From assembly GCF_008801915.1 (NCBI RefSeq), contig NZ_VZOV01000002.1:124001-188000 (forward strand): a DNA stretch of 64,000 nt, read 5' to 3'. How positions within the stretch are numbered: position 1 is the first letter of the stretch; each line of letters opens with the position of its first letter. The notes under the pieces are model-generated. The model did no database searches and had not been told where the DNA came from. It saw nothing but the letters and a program-made list of their open reading frames with translations. A program made the translations under genes and the position numbers. The stretch is from Cupriavidus gilardii. GTDB lineage: Bacteria; Pseudomonadota; Gammaproteobacteria; Burkholderiales; Burkholderiaceae. Shown here in pieces: positions 9,540 to 18,060 of this stretch.

Positions 9540-10322
9540 TCAACTGGCGGAGGCTTGCCCCCGCCCTTCCTTCGCCGCCCACTCCGACAAGAACTTCTCG
9601 TCGGCCTTGGTCAGCAAACCTTGGCGGCGCGCGGACTCGATCAGGTCGGGCCGCTTGCGCGCCGTATTGGCCAGCGCCTGACGGCGCCGCCATTTTTCGA
9701 TCTCGGCATGATGGCCGCCGAGCAATATCTCGGGGACCCGCACGCCTTCATATTCCTCGGGCCGCGTGTAGTGCGGACAATCGAGCAGCCCGTTGACGAA
9801 GCTGTCCTGCACCGCGGATTGCGCGTCGCCCAGCACGCCGGGCAGCAGCCGCACCACCGCGTCGATCAGCGCCATCGCCGGCAGCTCGCCGCCCGACAGC
9901 ACGAAATCGCCGAGGCTGATTTCCTCGTCGACACGGCGGTCGATCAGGCGCTGGTCGATCGCCTCGTAGCGGCCGCAGATCAGCACCAGCCCGGGGCGCT
10001 GCGCCAGCTCGACCACCTTGGCGTGCGTCAGCGGCGCGCCCTGCGGCGACATCAGCACCACGTGGGCAGCGCTGGCACCGGCGTCCGCCTGCGCCGCAAC
10101 CGCGGCGTCGATGGCGTCTTCCAGCGGCCTGGCCAGCATCACCATGCCCGGACCGCCCCCATAGGGACGGTCGTCGATGGTGCGGTAGTTGTCGGTGGTG
10201 AAGTCCCGCGGATTCCAGCTGCGCACCGTATAGCGCTGCTGCTTGGCAGCCCGGCTGGTGATGCCCCAGTCGGTCAGCGCGCGGAACATCTCCGGGAACA
10301 GCGTGATCACGTCGAACTGCAT
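9540..10322 (-). CDS. trmD: tRNA (guanine(37)-N1)-methyltransferase
   Basis: SPOUT-class (trefoil knot) enzyme that methylates G37 of tRNAs from SAM and prevents +1 frameshifting. 260 residues. The SAM-binding knot is seen as [16 protein letters not shown] and [11 protein letters not shown], followed by the tRNA-binding [12 protein letters not shown] segment. The ATG start ([13 protein letters not shown]) is the family start and has AGGAG upstream; a GTG three codons earlier is open but less likely. Third gene of the ribosomal operon between rimM and rplS. Confidence 0.97.
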   Translation of the reverse strand: MQFDVITLFPEMFRALTDWGITSRAAKQQRYTVRSWNPRDFTTDNYRTIDDRPYGGGPGMVMLARPLEDAIDAAVAAQADAGASAAHVVLMSPQGAPLTHAKVVELAQRPGLVLICGRYEAIDQRLIDRRVDEEISLGDFVLSGGELPAMALIDAVVRLLPGVLGDAQSAVQDSFVNGLLDCPHYTRPEEYEGVRVPEILLGGHHAEIEKWRRRQALANTARKRPDLIESARRQGLLTKADEKFLSEWAAKEGRGQASAS

Positions 10323-10386
10323 CCGTCTCACTCCTGTTCCATTGCCGCCATTGCCTGCCGTTGCCTTGCCGCCCTTGCTGCCGCGG

Positions 10387-11097
10387 CTAGTAGTCCAGCC
10401 CCCAGTCCACCACGATGCGCCTGCCCTCGATATCGACGTGGCGCAGATAGGCGTCGACGAAGGGAATCAGACGCTCGCCGGGCTTGCCATCGGGCAGCAC
10501 GTAGGCAACCTGCAGGATCTGGTGGGCGCCGTTGTCGATCAGCCCGGCGACTTCGCCCAGGGCTTCGCCCTGCTCGTTGCTCACCGCGCAGCCGATCAGA
10601 TCGACCCAGTAAAACTCGTTCTCTTCGGGCGCGGGGAAATCCTCGCGCCGGATCCAGACGCGGCGCCCCTTGAGCGCCTCGGCCAGATTGCGGTCCGCCA
10701 CACCGGATGCCTGTGCCACCACCGTGCCGCTATGCTCGCGCGACTGGGCGATCTTCAGGCACAGCGGCTCCGACTCGCGCGCCGCGGACTGGGCCACCGG
10801 CCTCGAAGCCGGAGCCTCGGGCTGCAGCAGCCACCAGCGCCGCGCATGCAGCAAGGCACCGGCGTCCTGCGCATGGGGCTGGACCTTGATCCAGCCGCGC
10901 ACGCCATACGCGGCAGCCACATAGCCGACCTCGATCAGGTCTTCGGGCAGGGCTTGCGCATGCACCAGCGCGGCCGGGATACGGGCCTCGCGCACCTGGC
11001 GCACCTCGCGCGGCGTGCCGGTCCCTGTCCCTTTCCCGGTGGCACCGGGCGGCAGGTTCAACGGCCGCCGTTGCGTACCGCGCGCGGACGTGGCCAC
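10387..11097 (-). CDS. rimM: Ribosome maturation factor RimM
   Basis: Binds ribosomal protein S19 and helps 30S head maturation. 236 residues by the GTG start at 11097; the RimM core begins only at about residue 52 ([19 protein letters not shown]). The N-terminal part is Gly/Thr/Arg-rich and longer than in many relatives, so the start is uncertain and a shorter version is possible. The C-terminal PRC-barrel is visible ([18 protein letters not shown], then [19 protein letters not shown]). It sits between rpsP and trmD in the conserved order. Confidence 0.93.
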   Translation of the reverse strand: MATSARGTQRRPLNLPPGATGKGTGTGTPREVRQVREARIPAALVHAQALPEDLIEVGYVAAAYGVRGWIKVQPHAQDAGALLHARRWWLLQPEAPASRPVAQSAARESEPLCLKIAQSREHSGTVVAQASGVADRNLAEALKGRRVWIRREDFPAPEENEFYWVDLIGCAVSNEQGEALGEVAGLIDNGAHQILQVAYVLPDGKPGERLIPFVDAYLRHVDIEGRRIVVDWGLDY

Positions 11098-11132
11098 GGC
11101 AGACTAGCGGTAGCGAAATCGGACAGCGAAAA

Positions 11133-11384
11133 TCAGGCAGCGGCCTTGGCGCCCTGCTTGACCAGACGGGCAACGGTCGGCGACAGTTGGGCGCCAACGC
11201 CTTGCCAGTAGGTCAGGCGGTCTTGCGCCAGGCGCAGACCTTCTTCGCCTTGCGAAGCCAGCGGGTTGTAGAAGCCGATACGCTCGATGAAACGGCCGTC
11301 GCGGCGGTTGCGCGAGTCGGCTGCAACGATATTGAAGAACGGGCGCTTCTTGCTGCCGCCACGGGCCAGACGGATTACGACCAT
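11133..11384 (-). CDS. rpsP: 30S ribosomal protein S16
   Basis: 83 residues, typical S16. It begins [17 protein letters not shown] and contains [17 protein letters not shown], both hallmarks of the family. The start ATG has GAGGAA upstream. First gene of the rpsP-rimM-trmD-rplS operon; the operon promoter should lie in 11385-11550, next to the divergent quinoprotein gene. Confidence 0.98.
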   Translation of the reverse strand: MVVIRLARGGSKKRPFFNIVAADSRNRRDGRFIERIGFYNPLASQGEEGLRLAQDRLTYWQGVGAQLSPTVARLVKQGAKAAA

Positions 11385-11548
11385 GGGTGAATTCCTCGAA
11401 AAACGGGGTGTTCGAACACGAAACACAAGAGTATAGCCCAATTACTGAGGCCAAACAAACACTTAGGGTGTCTGACGGCGGTGCGGGCCGATTGACGGGC
11501 GCGCCACGCGTCGGCATCGTGGCAAAAACACCAATCGCAGGAGGGGTC

Positions 11549-12664
11549 GTGCGCTACTTCAGTCACTTTTCCACCGTCCTGGCCGGGCTTGCCGCCCTGC
11601 TGTCCCACGCGATCGCGCCGAGCGCGCAGGCCCAGTCGCTCGAGCAGATCCAGTTGCCGCCCGGGTTTCGGATCGAGCGCTTGACCGGGGACGTGCCGGA
11701 GGCGCGCGGCATGACGTTTTCTCCGGGCGGCACACTGTACGTCGGCAGCCGCGGCGCCGGCAAGGTCTACGCGGTGCAGGCGCCGCTGAGCGGCAAGCCC
11801 GTGGTTCATACGGTTGCCAGCGGCCTGACACTGCCGATCGGCGTGGCCTGGCGCGACGGCGCGCTCTATACCTCGTCGGTCTCGCGCATCCTGCGGCTGG
11901 ACGGCATCGAACAGCGCCTGTCCAATCCGCCCAAGCCGGTCGTCATCAACAACCAGCTGCCCAGCGAGACCCACCACGGCGGACGCTTCATCGCCTTCGG
12001 TCCGGACGGCTACCTGTACGTGCCGATCGGCGCCCCATGCAATGTCTGCACGCGCGACGAGGGGCGCTACGCCAACGTGATGAAGATGAAGCCGGACGGC
12101 ACGGACCTGCAGGTCGTGGCCAAGGGCGTGCGCAACACCGTCGGCTTCGACTGGCATCCAACCACCGGCGAGCTGTGGTTCACCGACAACGGCCGCGACT
12201 GGCTCGGCGACGACCAGCCGCCTGACGAGCTGAACCGCGCGCCGCGCGCCGGGCTGCATTTCGGCTTTCCCTATTGCCACGCCGGCAATCTGCGCGATCC
12301 CGAATTCGGCAAGCAGCGTCCGTGCTCGGCGTTCGAGCCGCCGGTGGCCCGCCTGGGTCCGCACGTGGCCGCGCTCGGCATGCGGTTCTACACCGGCACG
12401 CAGTTCCCCGCCGAATATCGCAACAACATCTTCATCGCCGAGCACGGCAGCTGGAACCGCAGCGAACGAATCGGCTACCGCATCACGCGCGTGGTGCTCG
12501 ACGACAGCGGCAAGGCGGTCCGGCAGGAGGTGTTCGCGCAGGGGTGGCTGCAGGACGGTCAACCGTGGGGTCGGCCCGCCGATGTCGAGGTCGCGCCCGA
12601 CGGTTCGTTGCTGGTCAGCGACGACATGGCCGGCGCAATCTACCGCATCCGCTATGCGCCATAG
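11549..12664 (+). CDS. Exported PQQ-type sugar/sorbosone dehydrogenase-like beta-propeller
   Basis: 371 residues from a GTG start preceded by an excellent AGGAGG. An N-terminal signal peptide of about 28 residues (hydrophobic core VLAGLAALLSHAIA, cleavage after AQA) sends it to the periplasm. The mature part is a six-bladed propeller of the glucose/sorbosone dehydrogenase family: LPPGFRIERL at the start, RGMTFSPGGTLYVGSRGAGK, then TVGFDWHPTTGELWFTDNGRD and FIAEHGSWNRS. Relatives use PQQ and calcium to oxidise sugars, but the family also includes non-enzymatic members. No pqq genes are nearby, so the substrate is unknown. Divergent from rpsP. Confidence 0.8.
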   Translation: MRYFSHFSTVLAGLAALLSHAIAPSAQAQSLEQIQLPPGFRIERLTGDVPEARGMTFSPGGTLYVGSRGAGKVYAVQAPLSGKPVVHTVASGLTLPIGVAWRDGALYTSSVSRILRLDGIEQRLSNPPKPVVINNQLPSETHHGGRFIAFGPDGYLYVPIGAPCNVCTRDEGRYANVMKMKPDGTDLQVVAKGVRNTVGFDWHPTTGELWFTDNGRDWLGDDQPPDELNRAPRAGLHFGFPYCHAGNLRDPEFGKQRPCSAFEPPVARLGPHVAALGMRFYTGTQFPAEYRNNIFIAEHGSWNRSERIGYRITRVVLDDSGKAVRQEVFAQGWLQDGQPWGRPADVEVAPDGSLLVSDDMAGAIYRIRYAP

Positions 12665-12861
12665 CGACGCCATCCACCGTCGAACGCCGCCCCGGACGGC
12701 GCCCGCGCAGGCGTCGCCGAAGATGAGAACAGACCGCATTCGCAGGCGAAACAATCCGTTACACCGGTAACGGGATTGGCATAGGCGCCTGCTGGCAGCG
12801 CTGCGTACCATGATCCCAATCTTCTCGATAACGACAGCAAGCGAAGGCTTTGGGATTCCGC

Positions 12862-13272
12862 ATGCTTTTCCGCTCTCTCCTGCGCGACGCCGCGGCCGCC
12901 ACCGTGCTGGTGGCGTCTGTGCTCGGCCTTGCGGCCCTGAGCCATGCTCAGGGCGGCTGGTCGCGGCAAGGTGCCGACATGCGGGACGGCTTCGGCTTCG
13001 GTGCACGCCTGCTGCCGACCGGCATGGAACGCACCGTGATGCGCGCGGAAAGCCCTGATCACGTACGTGCCCAGATCGAGCGGATGGAAGCGCGCGCCCG
13101 CGCCGACAGCCGGCTGAACGGGCGCCCGAACCCACCGGCCGAACGCGGCCTCCCCGAACGTACGCAGACTTCCGACCGCAGCGCGCAGAACGGCGGCGGC
13201 GTGTCCGGAGACAATCGGCCCGCCAATGTCGGACCGGGCTGGCAAGGCTCCGGACGCGAGACCACCCGCTAG
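12862..13272 (+). CDS. Small secreted protein of unknown function
   Basis: 136 residues starting at the ATG in gcATGCTTTTCCGC. Residues 1-30 form a signal peptide (RSLLRD, hydrophobic AAAATVLVASVLGLAALS, cleavage after SHA). The mature part is hydrophilic and Arg/Asn/Gly-rich, with a short helical stretch HVRAQIERMEARARADSR and a disordered C-terminal tail. No cysteines and no recognised domain. The ribosome site is weak. It lies alone between the quinoprotein gene and a gene-poor stretch. The signal peptide and host-like codon use argue it is real; function unknown. Confidence 0.6.
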   Translation: MLFRSLLRDAAAATVLVASVLGLAALSHAQGGWSRQGADMRDGFGFGARLLPTGMERTVMRAESPDHVRAQIERMEARARADSRLNGRPNPPAERGLPERTQTSDRSAQNGGGVSGDNRPANVGPGWQGSGRETTR

Positions 13273-13620
13273 TCCCCCGCGAACTTTCCCCGTCCGGATA
13301 CGATCGGCGACCGCGCCAAGGCGGTCGCCCTGACCTTTCGCGTTTGCCGGCGCCCCTTTCGCCCTTTCGCCCTTTCGCCCTTTCGCCCTTTCGCCGATCG
13401 CGATGGGCGCGGAATCCCGCACCGGAACTCCACCCGCCTTCCAACGGTCCAACAGCTTGTGGCGGCCGAAGCTGCGCCGCCACCAGGCTGCCGCCCGGCG
13501 CTGACCGGTGTTCAGCAGCGTGCCGTCGATCGCAGGCGGCGAACGCACACTGACATGCCCTCTCCTTCGGATCGTGTCGCGATGGGCGCGGCCTTCGTCC
13601 AACCAACCGACGAGGTTCGT
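13273..13620. other. Gene-poor stretch with a short tandem repeat
   Basis: Apart from the 8-bp array at 13352-13394 I see no supported gene here. The last part leads into the small membrane-protein frame at 13621, and an in-frame ATG at 13555 could extend that frame upstream. Confidence 0.5.
13352..13394. repeat. 8-bp tandem repeat (GCCCTTTC)x5
   Basis: Five consecutive near-perfect GCCCTTTC units in a non-coding stretch; the first has one extra C. It could vary in copy number by slippage. Confidence 0.85.
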
Positions 13621-13764
13621 ATGCTATCCATGCTGACCGACCTGGCTCGACACGCGGGCCAGCTCACTCTGACCGTATTGTTCATGGGAATTCTGGCTGC
13701 CGTGCTGTACGGCGAAACCAATCTCGGCGTCCTGCTGGGCGTCGTGTCGAACGCGCCGCGCTGA
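13621..13764 (+). CDS. Putative small membrane protein (47 aa)
   Basis: Short frame starting MLSMLTDLARH with a GAGG motif well placed upstream. One clear transmembrane segment (LTLTVLFMGILAAVLYG) follows an amphipathic N-terminus; the C-terminus is short and polar. No homologous family recognised. A start 22 codons upstream (13555) is possible but has no ribosome site. The hydrophobic segment and Shine-Dalgarno support it, but such a short frame could be chance in GC-rich DNA. Confidence 0.4.
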   Translation: MLSMLTDLARHAGQLTLTVLFMGILAAVLYGETNLGVLLGVVSNAPR

Positions 13765-13820
13765 CGGCAATCGGACGCTGCTGCAAGACAGGTCATTGCA
13801 GGTTTTGCACCAGCGCCCCG

Positions 13821-13851
13821 GGCCGGTGATCGGATCAACGATCCACCGGCC
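13821..13851. other. Strong hairpin without T tract
   Basis: GGCCGGTGATCG pairs with CGATCCACCGGCC (12 pairs, one bulged C) around a 6-nt loop. It lies between the small membrane frame and the TM2 gene. It may be a transcription stop or a structured leader; no poly-T follows on either strand. Confidence 0.5.
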
Positions 13852-13961
13852 TTCCAACGGGTCATCGAAGCGGGCGGTGCGGCGTACAATGTGCGCTGCA
13901 CTGCCCGCTTCTACCGTATGGCCGCGTCTGAGTCTGCTTCCTGGCAGATTCTCCCTTCCTC

Positions 13962-14480
13962 ATGTCCACGCCCATGTCCGCCGCTCCGTCCTCCGCCTCG
14001 TCCGCCTCTCCCGCCATTGCCGCCGGCATGGGCCGCGCGCCGATGCGCAAGTCCAAGCTGCTGACCGTTGCGCTGGCGTTCCTGCTCGGCAGCCTCGGCG
14101 CCCACCGCTTCTATCTGGGCGGGCTGCGCGACCGCTATGGCTGGCTGCACCTGCTGGCCACGCTGGCTGGCGCGCTCGGCATCGCTTCCATGGTGCTGCA
14201 CGCCGGCTCGCCGGCGCTGAACTGGACCTTCGCGGTCGCCGGCGGCGCCTCGGTGATCAGCGCCTTCCTGGCGGCCATCGTCTATGGGCTGCGGCCGGAC
14301 GAGCGTTGGGACGCGCGCTTCAATCCGGACGGCGAACCGACCCGCTCCGGCTGGCCCGTCGTGATCCTGGTGATCCTGTCGCTGCTGATCGGCACCGGCC
14401 TGCTGATGGCAGGACTGGCCATCAGCTTCCAGACCTTCTTCGAGTCGCAGGTCGAAGCGGCGCGCGAGCTGTCGCAATAG
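13962..14480 (+). CDS. TM2 domain-containing membrane protein
   Basis: 172 residues. An Ala/Ser/Pro-rich N-terminus of about 25 residues is followed by a TM2 domain: KSKLLTVALAFLLGSLGAHRFYLGG, read here as a first helix, then the conserved GAHRFYLG turn and a second helix. Two further hydrophobic segments follow (WTFAVAGGASVISAFLAAIVY and VVILVILSLLIGTGLLMAG), giving about four membrane spans, with a cytosolic-looking loop RPDERWDARFN between. TM2 proteins are membrane proteins of mostly unknown function. It stands alone; no operon partner is evident. Confidence 0.8.
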   Translation: MSTPMSAAPSSASSASPAIAAGMGRAPMRKSKLLTVALAFLLGSLGAHRFYLGGLRDRYGWLHLLATLAGALGIASMVLHAGSPALNWTFAVAGGASVISAFLAAIVYGLRPDERWDARFNPDGEPTRSGWPVVILVILSLLIGTGLLMAGLAISFQTFFESQVEAARELSQ

Positions 14481-14621
14481 CGCGGAACGACATTGCCGCG
14501 GCGGACATCGCAGCCGTGCGCGTGCGCCGTTCGTTTTGCTGATCCACGTCAACCCCATTGCGCCGTTCGTCGACCATACTGAACGCGATGTTTGCAAGGT
14601 CGGTGAACTCCAGGAGTGGAC

Positions 14622-14837
14622 ATGAACGTTCCCAGCTATGAAGTGGGCCGGGTGGCCGCGTTGACCGTCAGACTGATGCGCGCGTCCGGCCTGTCGCACG
14701 ACGACGCGGTCGCCGCGCTGGACCTGGCCTGCAGGATGATGGACGACGACATGGCGCCGCGATCGGCCGGCCCGGTGCGGGCAGGCGCGGTGCGGCCCCA
14801 TGCCGCGGCGAACCCTGTGCGGCCCGGCCGGCAATGA
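14622..14837 (+). CDS. Small hypothetical protein (71 aa)
   Basis: Starts at an ATG with AGGAG seven bases upstream, which makes translation likely. The first about 45 residues look like a compact helical protein (YEVGRVAALTVRLMR, then SHDDAVAALDLACRMM); the remainder is an Arg/Pro/Ala-rich tail that may reflect only base composition. It ends 1 bp before the convergent phaZ stop. No family recognised. Confidence 0.5.
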   Translation: MNVPSYEVGRVAALTVRLMRASGLSHDDAVAALDLACRMMDDDMAPRSAGPVRAGAVRPHAAANPVRPGRQ

Positions 14838-14838
14838 A

Positions 14839-16062
14839 CTAGGCCGCCGCGAGCCAGCGGCGCACCGCGGGATGCACCGTCTCGCGCCAGCGTGCGCCGC
14901 TGAACAGACCATAGTGGTCGCAACGTTCGATCGTCAGCCGTTCGCGGCATCGTGTCGGCAGGCCGCTGCACAGGCCCTGCGCAGCATGCGTCTGTCCGGG
15001 CCCGGAAATGTCGTCGCGCTCGGCCTCGACGGTCAGCAGGCGGGTTCGCCGCAGACTGTCGGGACGCACCATCTCGCCGGCAACCCGCCACGCGCCCTTG
15101 GGCAGCAGCATCTGCTGGAACACCACGCGCAGCGTGTCGAAGAAGAATTCCGCGGTCATGTCGAGCACGGCACCGTATTGCGCGACGGCACGCTCGATCT
15201 CGCGCGCGGTATCCGCATCCACGGCCTGGCGCCGGCATAGCCAGTCGAACATCAGCGTCGCGTGCCGGTCCGGCTGCGCCGCGACCAGCGCCGGATATTG
15301 CAGGAAGCCCGGATAGATGCGCCGCCCCGCACCGGCATAGCCGCTGGGCACCACATCGATCGCGGTCGCCTCGAGCCACGGCAGCGACAGCGTGGCGGCG
15401 ACGCGATCGAGCGTGGTGGGCCCGAGCCGCGGATCGATCGGCCCGCCCATCAGCGTCAGCGTCGCCGGCTCGGCGCCATCGGCTTGCGCGACGCGCGAGA
15501 CCGCGGCCAGCACCGGCACCGTCGCCTGGCAGACCGCAAGCACATGCAGACCGGCGGGATCGAGCTGACGGATGAAGCGCTCCACCAGCAGCACGTAATC
15601 GTCAAGGCCGAAGGCGCCGGCTTCACGCGGCACATCGCGCGCATCGGCCCAGTCGGTGACGTAGACGTCCGCATGCGGCAGCAATGCCGCGACGGTATCG
15701 CGCATCAGCACCGCGCGATGGCCGGCCAGCGGCGCGCACAGCAGCACGCGCGCGCGCGGCTTGCGGCGGGACGGCGAAGGACACTGGAATGCCCGCAGCG
15801 TGCAGAACGGCGTCACGGCTACCGTGCTCTCGCTGACCGGCTTGCGCATGCCATCTACCTCGATGTCATCGAAGTCGAAACGGGCCGTGCCGAACGGCGC
15901 GAGCCAGGTCTGGAACCAGCGGTAGCAGTGTTCGAAACGGCGGCGGTGCGTGGCCGCGGCCAGCGGATACGGCCCGGCAGCGAGCGCCTGCTGGGTCAGC
16001 TCGCCCCACATCACGACCGGATCGAAGGCCGCGCGGCCGCCGTGCTGCATCAGATGGATCAT
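14839..16062 (-). CDS. phaZ: Intracellular polyhydroxyalkanoate depolymerase
   Basis: About 407 residues, the usual length of the cytosolic PhaZ class that mobilises stored poly(3-hydroxybutyrate). Unlike extracellular enzymes it has no signal peptide and carries a cysteine nucleophile: LAVCQATVP near residue 177, in the place of the lipase-box serine. Candidate partners of the triad are the Asp in VEAERDDISGPGQ and the His in CDHYGLFSGARW, a stretch very characteristic of this family. The ATG (MIHLMQHGG) has GGGGAAG upstream. No phasin or PHA synthase gene lies in the window. Confidence 0.9.
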   Translation of the reverse strand: MIHLMQHGGRAAFDPVVMWGELTQQALAAGPYPLAAATHRRRFEHCYRWFQTWLAPFGTARFDFDDIEVDGMRKPVSESTVAVTPFCTLRAFQCPSPSRRKPRARVLLCAPLAGHRAVLMRDTVAALLPHADVYVTDWADARDVPREAGAFGLDDYVLLVERFIRQLDPAGLHVLAVCQATVPVLAAVSRVAQADGAEPATLTLMGGPIDPRLGPTTLDRVAATLSLPWLEATAIDVVPSGYAGAGRRIYPGFLQYPALVAAQPDRHATLMFDWLCRRQAVDADTAREIERAVAQYGAVLDMTAEFFFDTLRVVFQQMLLPKGAWRVAGEMVRPDSLRRTRLLTVEAERDDISGPGQTHAAQGLCSGLPTRCRERLTIERCDHYGLFSGARWRETVHPAVRRWLAAA

Positions 16063-16184
16063 GGCTTCCCCAAGGCGACGCCGAGATGGCCGGCAGCGCG
16101 ACCGCACCGCAGGCGGCGGCGGCGGGCGCGGCGGATCGAACAGCCATTATGGACAGCGGGTCGCACTTGTACAAACCCGCAGGT

Positions 16185-17447
16185 TCAGAACAGCGAACCT
16201 TGTGCGTCGTCCTGTTGCTTGCGGGGACCCCGTGCGCCGCGGCGCATGCCGGCGGGCGGCGCGGGCGGGACAAACTGCGAGGTATCCAGATCGAAGCGGT
16301 GATAGCGAAAGCCGAGGCGATCGGCGGCCTTGTGGAAGCGCTGGCGCATCAGGTCCGCCCAGACCCCGGTGCCGCGCATGCGGGTCGAGAAATCCGCATC
16401 GTAATCCTTGCCGCCACGCATCTCGCGGACGCGATTCATCACGCGCTCGGCCCGGTCGGGGAAATGCGCCTCCAGCCATTGCTGGAACAGTGGCGCGACC
16501 TCCCACGGCAGGCGCAGCACGATGTAGTTCGCATAGACCGCGCCGGCCTCGCGCGCCGCCTCCAGAATGCGCTCCAGATCGGGCTCGGTGATGAAGGGAA
16601 TGACCGGCGCCACGCTGACCGCGACCGGAATGCCGGCCTCCGACAGCGTGCGGATCGTCCGCAGCCGTCGCGACGGCGTGGCCGCGCGCGGCTCCAGCGT
16701 GCGTGCGATCTCGGCATCGAGCGTCGTGATCGTGATCGCGGCGACCGCGAGCCGCCGGGCGGCCATCGGCGCCAGCAGATCGATGTCGCGCTCGATCAGC
16801 GACGACTTGGTGATCAGCGCGACCGGATGGTGGCATTCGTGCAGCACCTCCAGCACCTGGCGCGTGATGCGCTGGGTCCGCTCGATCGGTTGATAGGCGT
16901 CGGTGTTGACGCCCAGCGCGATCAGCTCGCATCGGTAGGACGGCCGCGACAGCGTCTCGCGCAGCCGCTCGGCGGCATTGGCCTTGGCGAACAGCTGCGT
17001 CTCGAAGTCCAGCCCCGGCGACAGGTCGAGATAGGCGTGCGTCGGACGCGCGAAGCAATAGATGCAGCCATGCTCGCAACCGCGATAGGGATTCAGCGAG
17101 ACGCCGAACGGAATGTCCGGCGACGAATTCCGGCTGAGGATGGAGCGGGCCTGCTCCTGCGTGACGCGGGTGATCAGCTTCGGCGGGGCCGGTTCGGCGG
17201 CGGCGCCTTCCCGGCTCTCGCCACCCGCGGCGGCCTCGTGCTCGCCGATGTCGGCCGGACCCCAGCCATCGTCAAAGGGCTCGCGGGTATCCCGCTCGAA
17301 ACGCCCCTGCAGATTGCTGACGGCACCACGCCCCTTCAGCGGTCGAGGCGGTGGCCGCAGCATCGCCGGCTCGGCGGCGGCGTCATCCGCCGTCCGGCCC
17401 GCTTCGCGAGAGCCGGTGTGGCGTCCCTTGCGCGCGTTGTCCTTCAT
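16185..17447 (-). CDS. PA0069-family radical SAM protein
   Basis: 420 residues. The N-terminal about 100 residues are polar and probably flexible, then comes a radical SAM domain with the cluster motif C-x3-C-x2-C (CEHGCIYC) near residue 123, in the context NPYRGCEHGCIYCFARPTH. This places it with the spore-photoproduct-lyase-like/PA0069 group, whose substrate is not known to me. Its start is 1 bp from the lrp stop on the same strand, so the two are probably co-transcribed. A DNA repair role has been suggested for relatives only by resemblance. Confidence 0.85.
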   Translation of the reverse strand: MKDNARKGRHTGSREAGRTADDAAAEPAMLRPPPRPLKGRGAVSNLQGRFERDTREPFDDGWGPADIGEHEAAAGGESREGAAAEPAPPKLITRVTQEQARSILSRNSSPDIPFGVSLNPYRGCEHGCIYCFARPTHAYLDLSPGLDFETQLFAKANAAERLRETLSRPSYRCELIALGVNTDAYQPIERTQRITRQVLEVLHECHHPVALITKSSLIERDIDLLAPMAARRLAVAAITITTLDAEIARTLEPRAATPSRRLRTIRTLSEAGIPVAVSVAPVIPFITEPDLERILEAAREAGAVYANYIVLRLPWEVAPLFQQWLEAHFPDRAERVMNRVREMRGGKDYDADFSTRMRGTGVWADLMRQRFHKAADRLGFRYHRFDLDTSQFVPPAPPAGMRRGARGPRKQQDDAQGSLF

Positions 17448-17448
17448 C

Positions 17449-17952
17449 TCATGCAGGCTGGCTCTTCTCGTCGACGGGGATGGCCAGCGTCTCCTTGATC
17501 TCTTCCATCACGACATAACTCTTGGACTGGGCGGCACCTGGTAGTTGCAGCAGGATGTCGCCGAGCAGCCGGCGATATTCGCCGATCTCGCGGATGCGCG
17601 CCTTGATCAGGTAGTCGAAATCGCCCGACACCAGATGACACTCCATCACCTCGGGAATGCGCAGCACCTCGCGCCGGAACTGCTCGAACATGTTGCCGGC
17701 CTTGTTGTTCAGCGTGATCTCGACGAAGACCAGCAGCGCGCTGCCCAGCAGGGCCGGATTCAGGCGGGCGTAATAGCCCATGATGACACCGTCGCGCTCC
17801 ATCCGCTTGACCCGCTCGATGCACGGCGTGATGGTCAGCCCGACCGCCTCGGCGAGGTCTTTCATCGAGATGCGGCCATCGGCCTGCAGCACGGCGAGAA
17901 TGCGGCGGTCGAGGCGATCCAGGCCGCGTACCGGCTGGCGGGTCGTTCTCAT
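17449..17952 (-). CDS. Lrp/AsnC family transcriptional regulator
   Basis: 167 residues: N-terminal winged HTH (LDRLDRRILAVLQADGRISM, then the recognition region TITPCIERVKRMERDG) and a C-terminal RAM ligand-binding domain (VFVEITLNNKAG, VSGDFDYLIKARI). Such proteins form octamers and sense amino acids. It is divergent from dadA across 108 bp, the usual arrangement of an Lrp-type regulator with the D-amino-acid dehydrogenase it controls, so activation of dadA by alanine or leucine is a good guess (inference). A clear AAGGA lies before the ATG. Confidence 0.93.
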   Translation of the reverse strand: MRTTRQPVRGLDRLDRRILAVLQADGRISMKDLAEAVGLTITPCIERVKRMERDGVIMGYYARLNPALLGSALLVFVEITLNNKAGNMFEQFRREVLRIPEVMECHLVSGDFDYLIKARIREIGEYRRLLGDILLQLPGAAQSKSYVVMEEIKETLAIPVDEKSQPA

Positions 17953-18060
17953 GATTTTTTCCTTTTTTGGGGAAATTTTCGGTAATTATGACTGGTTTGA
18001 TTGCAATACCATAGCGGATATACCTTCATAAAACCGACATCCTGGTTGGGGTCCATCGCA
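17953..18060. promoter_or_regulatory. AT-rich divergent control region lrp/dadA
   Basis: Markedly A/T-rich compared with its surroundings (runs of T and A, ggaaattttc), as expected of Lrp binding sites. A candidate dadA promoter is TTGATT at 17997-18002 and TATACC at 18019-18024 with a 16-bp spacer. Confidence 0.55.
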
